Below are positions 28,166 through 35,398 of a stretch of 64,000 nt of DNA, piece by piece. The notes beneath the pieces were generated by a model. That model made no database searches, had not been told where the DNA came from, and worked only from the letters and a program-made list of their open reading frames with translations. Position 1 is the first letter of the stretch; every line of letters starts with the position of its first letter. The DNA comes from Stenotrophomonas maltophilia (GTDB lineage: Bacteria; Pseudomonadota; Gammaproteobacteria; Xanthomonadales; Xanthomonadaceae), in the NCBI GenBank assembly GCA_900113425.1, contig FOZF01000002.1, positions 186,001-250,000 of the forward strand, read 5' to 3'. The position numbers were made by a program, and so were the translations under genes.

Positions 28166-28701
28166 GCGGTGGCTCCCACCAGCGGCTTTTCCAGGATCTC
28201 GAAGCGCAGATCGTCGCGCTTGGGAATGCCGAAGCGCTCGTCGCCGTAGGGAAACGGCTTCTTGATGCCGGTGCGGCGGTAGCCGCGGCGCTCGTAGAAG
28301 GCGATCAGTTCGTCGCGTACGTCGATCACGGTCATCTGCATCACCGGCACGCCCCATTCGCGCGCGGCGTGGGCTTCGGCCGCATCCATCAGCTGCTTGC
28401 CGACGCCGCCACCCTGCTGGGCCGGATCGACCGAGAACATGCCGAAGTAGCCCTTGCCGTCGACATCGGCGACGTGGGCGCAGGCCACGAGGCGGCCCTC
28501 GCGCTCCGCCAGCAGGATGGTCGAGCGGGGGCGGTCGAGGTCGGTCTGGATGCCTTCGGCATCGATGCGGGCGCCGTCCAGCAGGTCGGCTTCGGTGGTC
28601 CAGCCGACCCGGCTGGCGTCACCCCGGTAGGCGGAGGTCACCAGCGAGATCAGGGCAGGGATATCGGCCGACGTGGCGGCGCGGAAGGTCAGGGTGCTCA
28701 T
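28162..28701 (-). CDS. GNAT family N-acetyltransferase
   Basis: A 179-residue acetyltransferase. The acetyl-CoA-binding motif A is FSVDPAQQGGGVGKQLMDAA (Q/R-x-x-G-x-G/A type), followed by FYERRGYRRTG. Substrate cannot be told from sequence. It is co-translated with the Rieske ferredoxin and marks the left border of the accessory island; the region to its right becomes AT-richer. Confidence 0.88.
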   Translation of the reverse strand: MSTLTFRAATSADIPALISLVTSAYRGDASRVGWTTEADLLDGARIDAEGIQTDLDRPRSTILLAEREGRLVACAHVADVDGKGYFGMFSVDPAQQGGGVGKQLMDAAEAHAAREWGVPVMQMTVIDVRDELIAFYERRGYRRTGIKKPFPYGDERFGIPKRDDLRFEILEKPLVGATA

Positions 28702-28870
28702 GGTGCCATTCTAGGTGGGGCGTGGGCCAGGCCGCACGCCCTTCTGCATTGGCGATTCGAGCCGGGGATTCGACCGCCGATGGAAGCACTGTCGTGAACG
28801 GAGCTTTGACGCCTTTCGATTCAGTGCGGCCCGGATTTCGCCAATTGTTCTCGTGCCGGCCAATCATATT

Positions 28871-29032
28871 ATGGAGAATCAAAATGGAGCGCGAATCACT
28901 GAAAGGGATGAGGATGCGGTACTAGGTAACGATACGACGTCTCGGCATCGACTTAGTGATTTCAAGGGGTTCTTCAGGGTTGAAGGGCGACTTGATGCGA
29001 AGCGTCTTGACAAGCAGCTTTCGGGGAAGTGA
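28871..29032 (+). CDS. hypothetical small protein, 53 residues
   Basis: Starts MENQNGARITERDEDAV and ends RLDKQLSGK; charged, soluble, no signal peptide. It ends 17 bases before the first lipoprotein gene, so it may lead that unit. It could equally be the remnant C-terminus of a larger effector lost by deletion. No family recognised. Confidence 0.35.
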   Translation: MENQNGARITERDEDAVLGNDTTSRHRLSDFKGFFRVEGRLDAKRLDKQLSGK

Positions 29033-29049
29033 CTGAGGTAGGGGTTTCG

Positions 29050-29415
29050 ATGAATACTAGATTTTTTCTGCTTGCTGTGGTGTCGCTGCCGCTTCTAGCT
29101 TCTTGCGTGCAGGATCAGGATTGTGTGCTCAAGGTTGTCAATCAGGATCACGATAGTTCTTCATCTCAGAAAATACACGCCGAGATGGATAAAATCATTC
29201 GGTCCCGCCCTGTCGCTGGAAAGGGTGAGGTCAACGCGGAATTGGTGGTGTCGCAGCTCGAGCTCTCCCGCGACGGTCAAAGGGATAGAAGGATTTTCTA
29301 CGTACTGACGGGTGGTGGCGGAAGTTTCTTGGCTGCTTCGACGTGTGATGCTGGCCAAGGTCAGTGTGCTTCGGTCATTGTGGAGAGAATGATCGGATTC
29401 TGTGGAAGAACATAA
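29050..29415 (+). CDS. putative lipoprotein A (paralogue of next gene)
   Basis: A 121-residue protein starting at ATG 29050 with a gaggtagggg ribosome site. The signal peptide ends in the lipobox LLASC. The C-terminal half contains RRIFYVLTGGG, AASTCDAGQGQCASVIVER and a final Cys, matching the neighbour at 29448-29861 (RIYFVLTN, SADTCGLLVDECVALISRR). AT-richer codon use than the chromosome backbone. Small lipoproteins in toxin islands often act as periplasmic immunity proteins, but no cognate effector remains here. Confidence 0.7.
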   Translation: MNTRFFLLAVVSLPLLASCVQDQDCVLKVVNQDHDSSSSQKIHAEMDKIIRSRPVAGKGEVNAELVVSQLELSRDGQRDRRIFYVLTGGGGSFLAASTCDAGQGQCASVIVERMIGFCGRT

Positions 29416-29447
29416 ATGCGGTGTGCGAAGTCTCGGGAGCGATTCCA

Positions 29448-29861
29448 GTGAGAAATTCCGCTGTGCTTGGTGGCTTTGGAAGACTGGTCGGTATTTTTGT
29501 GGCCGTGCTTTGCCTGTTGGGACTCGCAGCCTGCGATGGGAGGGAGGGGGGGAGTAGGGTCATAAATAACGACCCGGGGAATGTGAGGATAAATCGATAT
29601 GCGGCGTTGCTTGAGTCCGGTTTCGAGGCTTCCGAAAGTGTGCCGGAAACTCAACTCTGTAGGGTGCATCTGATCGACGCTAGGCCATCATTTGATCAGG
29701 CGGGGAACGAGAAGCTGAGGATCTATTTCGTCTTGACCAACCATCAAGGTATCGTCATGTCAGCGGACACCTGTGGACTTCTAGTCGACGAGTGTGTGGC
29801 TCTGATCTCCCGGAGGTCAAGGGAGGAATGCCGATTGCCTGATCGTCGGGCGATAGACTGA
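29448..29861 (+). CDS. putative lipoprotein B (paralogue of previous gene)
   Basis: A 137-residue protein from the GTG at 29448 (frame open further upstream). Hydrophobic signal with lipobox GLAAC; mature part ends with LRIYFVLTNHQG, MSADTCGLLVDECVALISR and EEC. Conserved cysteines line up with lipoprotein A, suggesting a disulfide-stabilised domain. Gene duplication within the island is the simplest explanation. Confidence 0.65.
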   Translation: MRNSAVLGGFGRLVGIFVAVLCLLGLAACDGREGGSRVINNDPGNVRINRYAALLESGFEASESVPETQLCRVHLIDARPSFDQAGNEKLRIYFVLTNHQGIVMSADTCGLLVDECVALISRRSREECRLPDRRAID

Positions 29862-30004
29862 GCCCGAAAGGTGATAATGACCCTCCCGCGACAACAGGGC
29901 GATGCGATTTTTAGAGAACTCATACGGGCGGCATTTGGGATTGCCGCTAAGAACGAATTGCTGTGGAATTCCTGTGCCAGAGCCATTGTTTGGAGGGCAG
30001 TAAG

Positions 30005-30367
30005 ATGTTTCCTGTTTCCACGGCTTTCCTAATGCTTGTTGCGACCGGCGTGGGATGCGATTGCAGATCCGGTGGCTGGGCACAAGTGGTTCAGAAGACT
30101 GAAGCGCTCGTTTTGCACAGGGAGTCATTTAGGGTGCCGAGAGATCCAGGGGGGTCTGAATATGAAGCCGCCTGCGTCAGAATTCGATTCCACATTGATG
30201 GGCGTGGAGAACCGATCAATGTCAGCATTGACAAGAGCTCTAGAAATAGGGCGATCGATGTTGCTGCTAGAGAAACATTGAAGAAGTTCAGGTTTGAGTT
30301 GCCTCAAAGCGATTCTGAGGGAGAATTTGCATTGGTGTTTGACTATTCGTCGAAAGATGCTCCGTAA
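30005..30367 (+). CDS. TonB C-terminal-domain protein in accessory island
   Basis: A 120-residue protein starting at ATG 30005 (ggaggg upstream). A short signal ends near GVGC, possibly a lipobox, and the rest is a TonB_C-like fold: ACVRIRFHIDGRGEPINVSIDKSS then ARETLKKFRFELP. It lacks the transmembrane anchor plus Pro-rich linker of real TonB, so it is unlikely to energise receptors; the fold is reused in small periplasmic proteins. Neighbouring lipoproteins suggest an immunity or scavenging role, unproven. Confidence 0.65.
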   Translation: MFPVSTAFLMLVATGVGCDCRSGGWAQVVQKTEALVLHRESFRVPRDPGGSEYEAACVRIRFHIDGRGEPINVSIDKSSRNRAIDVAARETLKKFRFELPQSDSEGEFALVFDYSSKDAP

Positions 30368-30466
30368 ATCGAAAGTCGGAAAGTGATCCGGGATTGGCCC
30401 TTTACAGCCTATGGAACCCCAGGCCACACATTGCGGGCCTTGTCGTCATTGCGGAGATCGGGTGGA

Positions 30467-30602
30467 TTATCGCCCAGCATGCGCCGACAGCGAGTCCGGC
30501 ACCTCGCTTACCATCTTCTGCTTGGCCTTCGGCAGCTGGCTGATTCACTCCAACTGCTGCTGCAGCACGGCTGGGGTCATGTTCGCTACCGCCGGCTGTA
30601 GA
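30467..30602 (-). pseudogene. GC-rich relic, possible regulator C-terminus
   Basis: On the minus strand the sequence reads NMTPAVLQQQLE and then, after a frame change, ISQLPKAKQKMVSEVPD ending SAHAGR-stop. The composition is GC-rich unlike its surroundings. The tail resembles C-termini of some XRE-type regulators, but I cannot be sure. The 30368-30607 gap holds nothing else. Confidence 0.2.
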
Positions 30603-30607
30603 TCACT

Positions 30608-30958
30608 GTGCGTCGAACCCGCTCATGCCTGGCAGCTGTGGTCATTTCACTGGGGCTGCAAGGTTGTGATTGGTTGTCGGATCCTGTGATTGTTGTAAAG
30701 AATGTTGGAAGGGACGTGATTCATGACATCAGCTTGGAGGTCGGCGGTGGTGCGGTTGACCTGGGAGCAATTCCTGTCGGTGAAAGCAGGGCTGCAAAAC
30801 CGGAGATCGCTGCTGATTCCTCGCTTGTTGTAACGTACTACGAGAATAATGCCCGTGTGGTTTGCCATGGGGATGTGTATTTCACGAACAATCTCTATGT
30901 CAAGGTTGAGGCGGATGTGGGTGGAGGGGTTTGCCGTATAGCGGAAGGTGCGGATTGA
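30608..30958 (+). CDS. putative lipoprotein C
   Basis: A 116-residue protein from GTG 30608 with a signal peptide ending LGLQGC (lipobox). The mature chain is beta-rich (VIVVKNVGRDVIHDISLEVGG, VVTYYENNARVVCHGDVYF) with two further Cys. Not similar to lipoproteins A and B. Family unknown; another immunity-like small lipoprotein of the island. Confidence 0.65.
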   Translation: MRRTRSCLAAVVISLGLQGCDWLSDPVIVVKNVGRDVIHDISLEVGGGAVDLGAIPVGESRAAKPEIAADSSLVVTYYENNARVVCHGDVYFTNNLYVKVEADVGGGVCRIAEGAD

Positions 30959-31016
30959 TGTGAGCGGTGGAGCGTGTCTGGAGAATTTCTATAGTGCAGT
31001 GCCAACGTGAGGATCG

Positions 31017-31319
31017 ATGAAAAGCCTTGTTGAGAGTCACCCCGTTTGGGCTTCCATCATTCTAGGTGCCATGTGGATAAACGCATTTGCGGCTCACAGG
31101 ATGTTGCTGAGAATCCAGCGCGAACGGCCAGAAGTACTTGCTGCAGCCGGAATCATCAAGGTTGACTGGTGGCTTAGGTGCTTGCGTGGTATCGCAGTGC
31201 TTGCCCTCACTTCCAATGGGCAGGCGCTCCATCAGGGTGAACGGTGGGTGTTGAGGGGTGTAGTTGTGATGTACGTCTTCTTGATTGCTTCCGGGGTATC
31301 CATGCTTGTTGGCATGTAG
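31017..31319 (+). CDS. small two-helix membrane protein
   Basis: A 100-residue protein with hydrophobic stretches at about 9-27 and 80-98 and a basic central loop (RIQRERPEVL, WWLRCLRG). Its last 31 codons lie inside a 98-bp sequence duplicated exactly at 32148-32245, where the rest of the gene is missing. A toxin relic begins right after the stop. It may be an immunity protein for a membrane-active toxin; this is inference. Confidence 0.65.
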   Translation: MKSLVESHPVWASIILGAMWINAFAAHRMLLRIQRERPEVLAAAGIIKVDWWLRCLRGIAVLALTSNGQALHQGERWVLRGVVVMYVFLIASGVSMLVGM

Positions 31320-31322
31320 AAG
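31225..31322 (+). repeat. 98-bp direct repeat, left copy
   Basis: Begins cgctccatcagggtgaacgg and ends at gtagaag; identical over 98 bases to 32148-32245 (offset 923). It covers the 3' end of the small membrane-protein gene. Confidence 0.95.
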
Positions 31323-31818
31323 TAGGAGGTGGTGGTTCTCGACATGGAAGCGGTAGCGAGAGTCCGTCAGTGGCAGGATCAACCGGAGCTCCAACCGCAG
31401 ACGGGAGAATTCCTGTTCCCGGCGCCGTTGGATGGAAGACGGGTACATATGACATGACATGGGATCCCGCTCGAGTTGACGCAGCGGGTGCGGTCATAAC
31501 GGGGGCCGGCGTCGTTGGGGGTGCGGCAATTGCTGTTGACGCTGGCGTCCCCTATCTGGCGGCAGCCTCTAGTCCGGTAGCCGTGGAGTGTCTAATACCT
31601 GGAAGAATCTCTCATTTGACGGCCCCTCGTCTGGCGGCTTGCATGCTAATGGACGACTGGTAGGAGTTCGCTGGAAAGGAGGGCAATGGGGACTTCGTTT
31701 AGATCTTCATCCGATAAATGGTGATAGAACCCCGATTATTCATATCAACTATGGACCTTCTAATCGCGGTGAGGCTGCTCACCTTGTATTATTTGATCCT
31801 CGGCGGATAAAAAAGTAG
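31323..31818 (+). pseudogene. polymorphic toxin C-terminal fragment A (frameshifted)
   Basis: Reading frame 2 from the repeat edge gives a Gly/Ser linker and a hydrophobic pre-toxin-like stretch (GAVITGAGVVGGAAIAVDAG); around 31590 the coding sense switches to another frame that starts SNTWKNLSFDGPSSGG and runs through VRWKGGQWGLRLDLHPINGD to LVLFDPRRIKK. The second part looks like a small compact toxin tip of Rhs/CDI-type proteins (R-x-D-x-H-P plus a later HINYG). No start of the large carrier protein is present. It could also be translated alone from GTG 31588. Enzymatic class uncertain. Confidence 0.5.
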
Positions 31819-31826
31819 GTTCTGCT

Positions 31827-32102
31827 ATGAGTGCTGCTGATGAAGTGAAGTCCGCTGTTTCCTATCTGCGGGTATTGTTGGAATCCGAGCCTACCTCTGC
31901 GGACCAAGTCTCTGCTTGGTGTAACAAGGCCGAGACACTAAAGCGGTCCCTTCAATTCAGTGTTTATGGAATAGATGTTCCGCATTTGATATGGCATTAC
32001 CTTGATGATGTTGATATCCGTTTCCGGGATAGATCCTATGCGCAAGATCAAATAATGGCAGTCGAGAAGATTATTGAGGAATGGGGTAGGCGTGTGGTCT
32101 GA
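31827..32102 (+). CDS. putative immunity protein to toxin fragment A
   Basis: A 91-residue soluble, acidic, mostly helical protein (MSAADEVKSAVSYLRVLLES; IDVPHLIWHYLDDVDIRF; ending EEWGRRVV). It starts eight bases after the toxin-fragment stop, the standard toxin-immunity spacing. Low GC. No signal peptide, so it would neutralise a cytoplasmic toxin. Family not recognised. Confidence 0.6.
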   Translation: MSAADEVKSAVSYLRVLLESEPTSADQVSAWCNKAETLKRSLQFSVYGIDVPHLIWHYLDDVDIRFRDRSYAQDQIMAVEKIIEEWGRRVV

Positions 32103-32147
32103 GATAATGGATTAATGCCCGCATGTTCCTATAGCCCCAAGGCGTGA

Positions 32148-32245
32148 CGCTCCATCAGGGTGAACGGTGGGTGTTGAGGGGTGTAGTTGTGATGTACGTC
32201 TTCTTGATTGCTTCCGGGGTATCCATGCTTGTTGGCATGTAGAAG
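32148..32245 (+). repeat. 98-bp direct repeat, right copy
   Basis: Exact copy of 31225-31322. Here it is only a truncated 3' end of the membrane-protein gene with no promoter or start. The two copies bracket the toxin A-immunity cassette (31323-32147). Confidence 0.95.
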
Positions 32246-32362
32246 ACGGTGTCTCAAGGTCGCTGATGGTGGAATGGTTCGGCATTACGATGAGATTGCC
32301 CGTTCCTGGCATCACTCGGCATTTCCCAGTTTCACCTCTGCTGGCTTGCGTCCCACGCGCAT

Positions 32363-32390
32363 AAAAAAACGCCGCAGTCCCCTGCGGCGT
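32363..32390 (-). terminator. intrinsic terminator of the sufS relic
   Basis: On the minus strand acgccgcag-ggga-ctgcggcgt followed by seven T. Placed 29 bases after the relic's stop, the same arrangement as the terminator at 35343 after intact sufS, but with a different stem sequence. Confidence 0.85.
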
Positions 32391-32419
32391 TCCCGTATTT
32401 CCCTGGCTCCGGCGAACCC

Positions 32420-33249
32420 TCAGCCGAGCAACTTACGTACCTTGGTCAGCGCGGTCATGAACCGCTCGATCTCGGCGTGCGTGTTGTAGAACGCCAGCGA
32501 GGCACGGCAGGTGGCCGCGACGCCGAAGTATTGCAGCAACGGATGTGCGCAGTGCTGGCCGGAACGCACGGCCACGCCTTCCAGGTCGAGCAGGGTGGCC
32601 AGGTCGTGTGCATGCGCGCCGTCGATCAGGAACGAGACCACGGCCGCCTTCTCCGGCGCTTCACCGATGATGCGCAGGCCCTCGACGCGGCGCAGCTCTT
32701 CGGTGAAGTGGGCGAGCAGCTCGGCTTCACGCGCCTCCACGTGCTCCTGGCCGATGTCCTGCAGGTAGTCGGCGGCCATGCCCAGGCCGATGAAGCCGGC
32801 GATGTTCGGGGTGCCGGCCTCGAACTTGTGCGGGGCATCGTTGAACACGGTGCCGTCGAAGCTGACTTCCTTGATCATCTCGCCACCGCCGAGGAACGGC
32901 GGCATCGCGTTTAGATGCTCGCGGCGTGCCCGCACGATGTTGGCGTGGTGCTCCATGCGCGAGACCAGGATCACATCACCGGACTTCAATCGCGGCAGCG
33001 CCCACGAGTACGCCAGGTTGATGGCGAAGGTGGTGCCACTGCACAGCACCAGATCGCTGGGGCGCACGTTGAGGAGGCATCGGTGGCTTCGCTGTCCAGG
33101 GCATGCACCGCGCGGCTGACGTTGGCGTTGTAGCGGCGATAGAACTCATCCACCGCGCCGATCACCTGCACCGGTTTCTGGCCGGTGTTGGCGTTGTCGA
33201 AATAGACCAGCGGCTTGCCATGCACTTCACGCATCAGCAGCGGGAAGTC
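32420..33249 (-). pseudogene. decayed partial copy of sufS
   Basis: Corresponds to SufS residues about 25-418 of the intact gene at 35399-36655 but with three deletions: a roughly 31-base loss near 33075 that breaks the frame, a 3-base loss (INLAYS instead of INLVAYS), and removal of about 108 codons between NIV and ARREHL that deletes the PLP-lysine. The Cys motif RSGQHCAHPL remains. The first 24 or so codons are missing, cut at 33249. Most of the remaining sequence is near-identical to intact sufS, except the last 50 or so bases and the terminator, which differ. Non-functional. Confidence 0.92.
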
Positions 33250-33678
33250 GCGAGGCCTGTAACCAGCGCAACTAACTTGGAAGTGGGAGCTGATATCGCA
33301 CAGCTTTCCGGCCAGTCCTATACGACTGTCAATTTTGCTCTGGGTGACGCGACTTCGGGTGTTGGAGCGGGCAGCGTAGTTCAAGGGCAGAACAACTACT
33401 CAGGACCAGGTGTGAGGGTGGCAATTGCTCATACACATCCGGTGAACACCGCGTTCAGCTACTGGAAGGGATCCTGCTTCTGCGGCGGTCGCTGGGAGGG
33501 GAGCCTTTATCGCGGTGACTTGGAGCGAGCAAGATCTGCAGGCGTAAATAGCTACGTAGCCACTCCAAGCGGATCAGTCATGGGGTTCGACTTCAGGGGA
33601 ATGAATGGAGCAGTCAATGCGCGATCGAACCCAAGTGCGTACATTGCGGCGGAAGACTACTTCTTTAAGGTGAAATGA
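33250..33678 (+). pseudogene. polymorphic toxin C-terminal fragment B (JAB/DUF4329-like)
   Basis: The frame is open through the adjoining sufS antisense but genuine coding starts at the junction: RPVTSATNLEVGADIAQLSG. Core motifs AIAHTHPVNTAFSYWKG and GSLYRGDLERARSAGVNSYV then TPSGSVMGFDFRG follow the HxH...S/D arrangement of JAB-like or DUF4329 toxin tips, which could bind a metal. The carrier protein N-terminus is absent because the sequence is spliced onto the sufS relic. A lipoprotein gene overlaps its stop. Confidence 0.55.
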
Positions 33679-34154
33679 TGAATGCTGGGCGCTGGGTGTT
33701 TCCAGTTATCACGCTTGTTTTGGTTCTGGGTGCTTGCTCTTCATCTAAACAGAATGAGGGGCTCGCGGATACCCCGGGGAGCTGCAAAATCCGTGGCAAC
33801 GAGGCGGGGGCTGAAACGTGCATGACTACGATGTCTGCTCTGTTGTCCCAGCCGGAAAAGTTTGATGGGCGCCTCGTTTCTTTCTATGCCTGGGTGGATC
33901 AGATCAATGGATCTATTCTGTTCTTCCCATCGCGTGATGCATTGGAGTCAAGGGATTCGTTCAGCTCATTGGTGGCGTATCCGCAGTCAAGTCCGGATGC
34001 CTTTAAAGAGCATTCTTCCGTTGAGGGCGGGGAGCGTTTCATGCGGGTTAATGGCAGGTTTCGATGGAATCGTGATGGCGCCATCGAGTCGCGGATTGAT
34101 CCGGTGGATGTGGATCGAATGGGGGTAATGGAAGAAGTTAAGCTGCGCTTATAG
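33675..34154 (+). CDS. putative immunity lipoprotein to toxin fragment B
   Basis: A 159-residue lipoprotein (lipobox VLGAC) starting at 33675 or 33678 and overlapping the toxin fragment stop (ATGATGA). Mature chain: CMTTMSALLSQPEKFDGRLVSFYAWVD, ILFFPSRDALESRDS, FMRVNGRFRWNRDG. Location at the tail of a toxin fragment and export as a lipoprotein suit a periplasmic immunity protein. The segment LLSQPEKFDGRLVSF resembles small OB-fold-like exported proteins; family uncertain. Confidence 0.65.
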   Translation: MMNAGRWVFPVITLVLVLGACSSSKQNEGLADTPGSCKIRGNEAGAETCMTTMSALLSQPEKFDGRLVSFYAWVDQINGSILFFPSRDALESRDSFSSLVAYPQSSPDAFKEHSSVEGGERFMRVNGRFRWNRDGAIESRIDPVDVDRMGVMEEVKLRL

Positions 34155-34310
34155 ACGGATGAGTCGGTTTGGCCGGTGGCAGGTGGCCGAGCAGGATGAT
34201 GTCGCCATCTTTCATTTCAACATGACTCCAGTGCCACATTTCGCTGGAATACGCTGAATCTGATGCATCAGGTTTATCAATGAGTTAGACCCTGAGGTTC
34301 CCCCACGTTT
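34155..34310 (-). other. gene-free relic next to transposase
   Basis: On the minus strand about 28 codons read YSSEMWHWSHVEMKDGDIIL then LGHLPPAKP, a coherent coding fragment with no start or family I can name. The sequence ctgaggttcccccacgtttt beside the transposase stop could be an IS end. Confidence 0.25.
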
Positions 34311-34782
34311 TCATGCCGTCAGTACCGCCTGATCGAGCACGTCCGGTGGCAATGATCGCAGGCATTCCAGCCATCGGAAGACAGACTCCATCGGCCAGCA
34401 CTTGGCCAAGGCTTTCCAGCCCACGCGCAGGGTCGAGTACAGCTTCCGTTTCGTGCTGGTCGGCCACAGCCATCGAGCCATATCGCTGGCCTTGCACGCC
34501 AAGCCCGCCAGCCAGCTGGCGAACGAAGCCAGCGTGCCGACCAGCAAGAGGACTGCAGGCGCGTACCGCTGCGCGTCAGGCTGTCCTCGAAGCCTTGACC
34601 ATAGCGGTGGGACTTGAGGTCGCGGAAGGACAATTCGATCTGCATCCTGCGGTCGTATACGTTCACCAGCTGCCTGGCACTGGGACCTGACAGGCCAGGC
34701 GAAGCGATAATCAGCCAAGGCTCGTGCTCGCGCGCCGCCACCTTGCGGCTGTAGCTGTTGCGCGCCACCTCGCCCAGACGGG
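34311..34782 (-). pseudogene. IS4-family transposase, C-terminal half with frameshift
   Basis: Minus-strand reading gives TRLGEVARNSYSRKVAAREH, then NVYDRRMQIELSFRDLKSHR, which is the IS4/IS10-type Y-x(2)-R-x(3)-E-x(6)-K catalytic signature. Around 34560 the frame shifts; the tail continues VLLLVGTLASFASWLAG to VLDQAVLTA. The N-terminal half of the enzyme is missing and replaced by an ISL3 sequence at about 34782/34783. Confidence 0.8.
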
Positions 34783-35259
34783 TATCGCCAGATAGTGGAT
34801 CTGGCTCCAGTCCGGTTCTTGGACCACCCGGCGCAGCCGGCCTTGTCCAGCGCCTTGACCGTGTGCCAGCCCAGTTGGAAGAAACGGGCCACGGCCAGGA
34901 TTTTGCTGGAGGCCAGCAGTTGGCTGACCGCCTGGGCCAGCCGATCGGTGACCGGCTGGTAGCGGCCCAGCCAGCTCAACTTGTCCAGCCGCAGACCGCC
35001 GCACTGCTCGCACCAGACCCGCCGACGCGGCACCACCCAGCGTCACCCTAAGCGCCATCAGCGGCAGGTCCCGCACCCGGTGCACGCTCGTCTCATGCAC
35101 CTGTCGGCACCGACTGCCGCACTGCTGGCAGTACATCATGCGGGCAGACGGCTTGAGGTCGATCGTGACAATCCGGCTGCCGCCTTCGGGCCACGTGATC
35201 CGCTCCACCCGATAACCTTCCCAGCCGCCCAGCTTCTCGATCGGCTTCCGATCCAGCAT
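34783..35259 (-). pseudogene. ISL3-family transposase, N-terminal half with frameshifts
   Basis: Starts MLDRKPIEKLGGWEGYRVER; zinc-finger region MYCQQCGSRC and WCEQCGG, then the helix-turn-helix stretch AQAVSQLLASSKILAVARFF and VKALDKA, ending at RRVVQEPDWSQIHYLAI. Two frame changes (near 35045 and 34838) break it. Everything after YLAI is IS4 sequence, so neither element is functional. The catalytic DDE domain of ISL3 is lost. Confidence 0.8.
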
Positions 35260-35266
35260 GACCCCA

Positions 35267-35299
35267 CCCTTTGAGTCCTGAAAATCAGGACTCAAAGGG
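35267..35299. repeat. 33-bp perfect palindrome beside ISL3 start
   Basis: Arms ccctttgagtcctga and tcaggactcaaaggg (15 bp each) around aaa, directly upstream of the ISL3 transposase start. Probably the IS terminal region or an operator for its promoter; it could also be two abutting IS ends left by a rearrangement. Confidence 0.8.
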
Positions 35300-35342
35300 T
35301 AACGGGCGGCAGCAATGGCTCCACGCTAATCAGCGATGAACC

Positions 35343-35370
35343 AAAAAAACGCCACGGTTTCCCGTAGCGT
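35343..35370 (-). terminator. intrinsic terminator of the suf operon
   Basis: On the minus strand acgctacggg-aaa-ccgtggcgt (one mismatch) then seven T, 29 bases past the sufS stop. Confidence 0.8.
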
Positions 35371-35398
35371 TCTCATACTTCCCTGACTCTGGCGAATT

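Larger units (their letters stand above)
32103..32419. other. 317-base spacer: repeat copy, debris and terminator
   Basis: Contains the right copy of the 98-bp repeat (32148-32245), about 115 bases of unassigned sequence, and the terminator at 32363-32390 belonging to the decayed sufS copy. No gene supported. Confidence 0.6.

Noticed and set aside
31244..31663. Intact 139-residue protein starting inside the membrane-protein gene
   Set aside because: Its first 25 or so codons are an out-of-frame reading of the duplicated 3' end of another gene; only the part after 31323 has toxin-linker character.
34155..34310. A complete small gene upstream of the transposase relic
   Set aside because: The coding-like fragment has no start, is interrupted and matches no family I can name.
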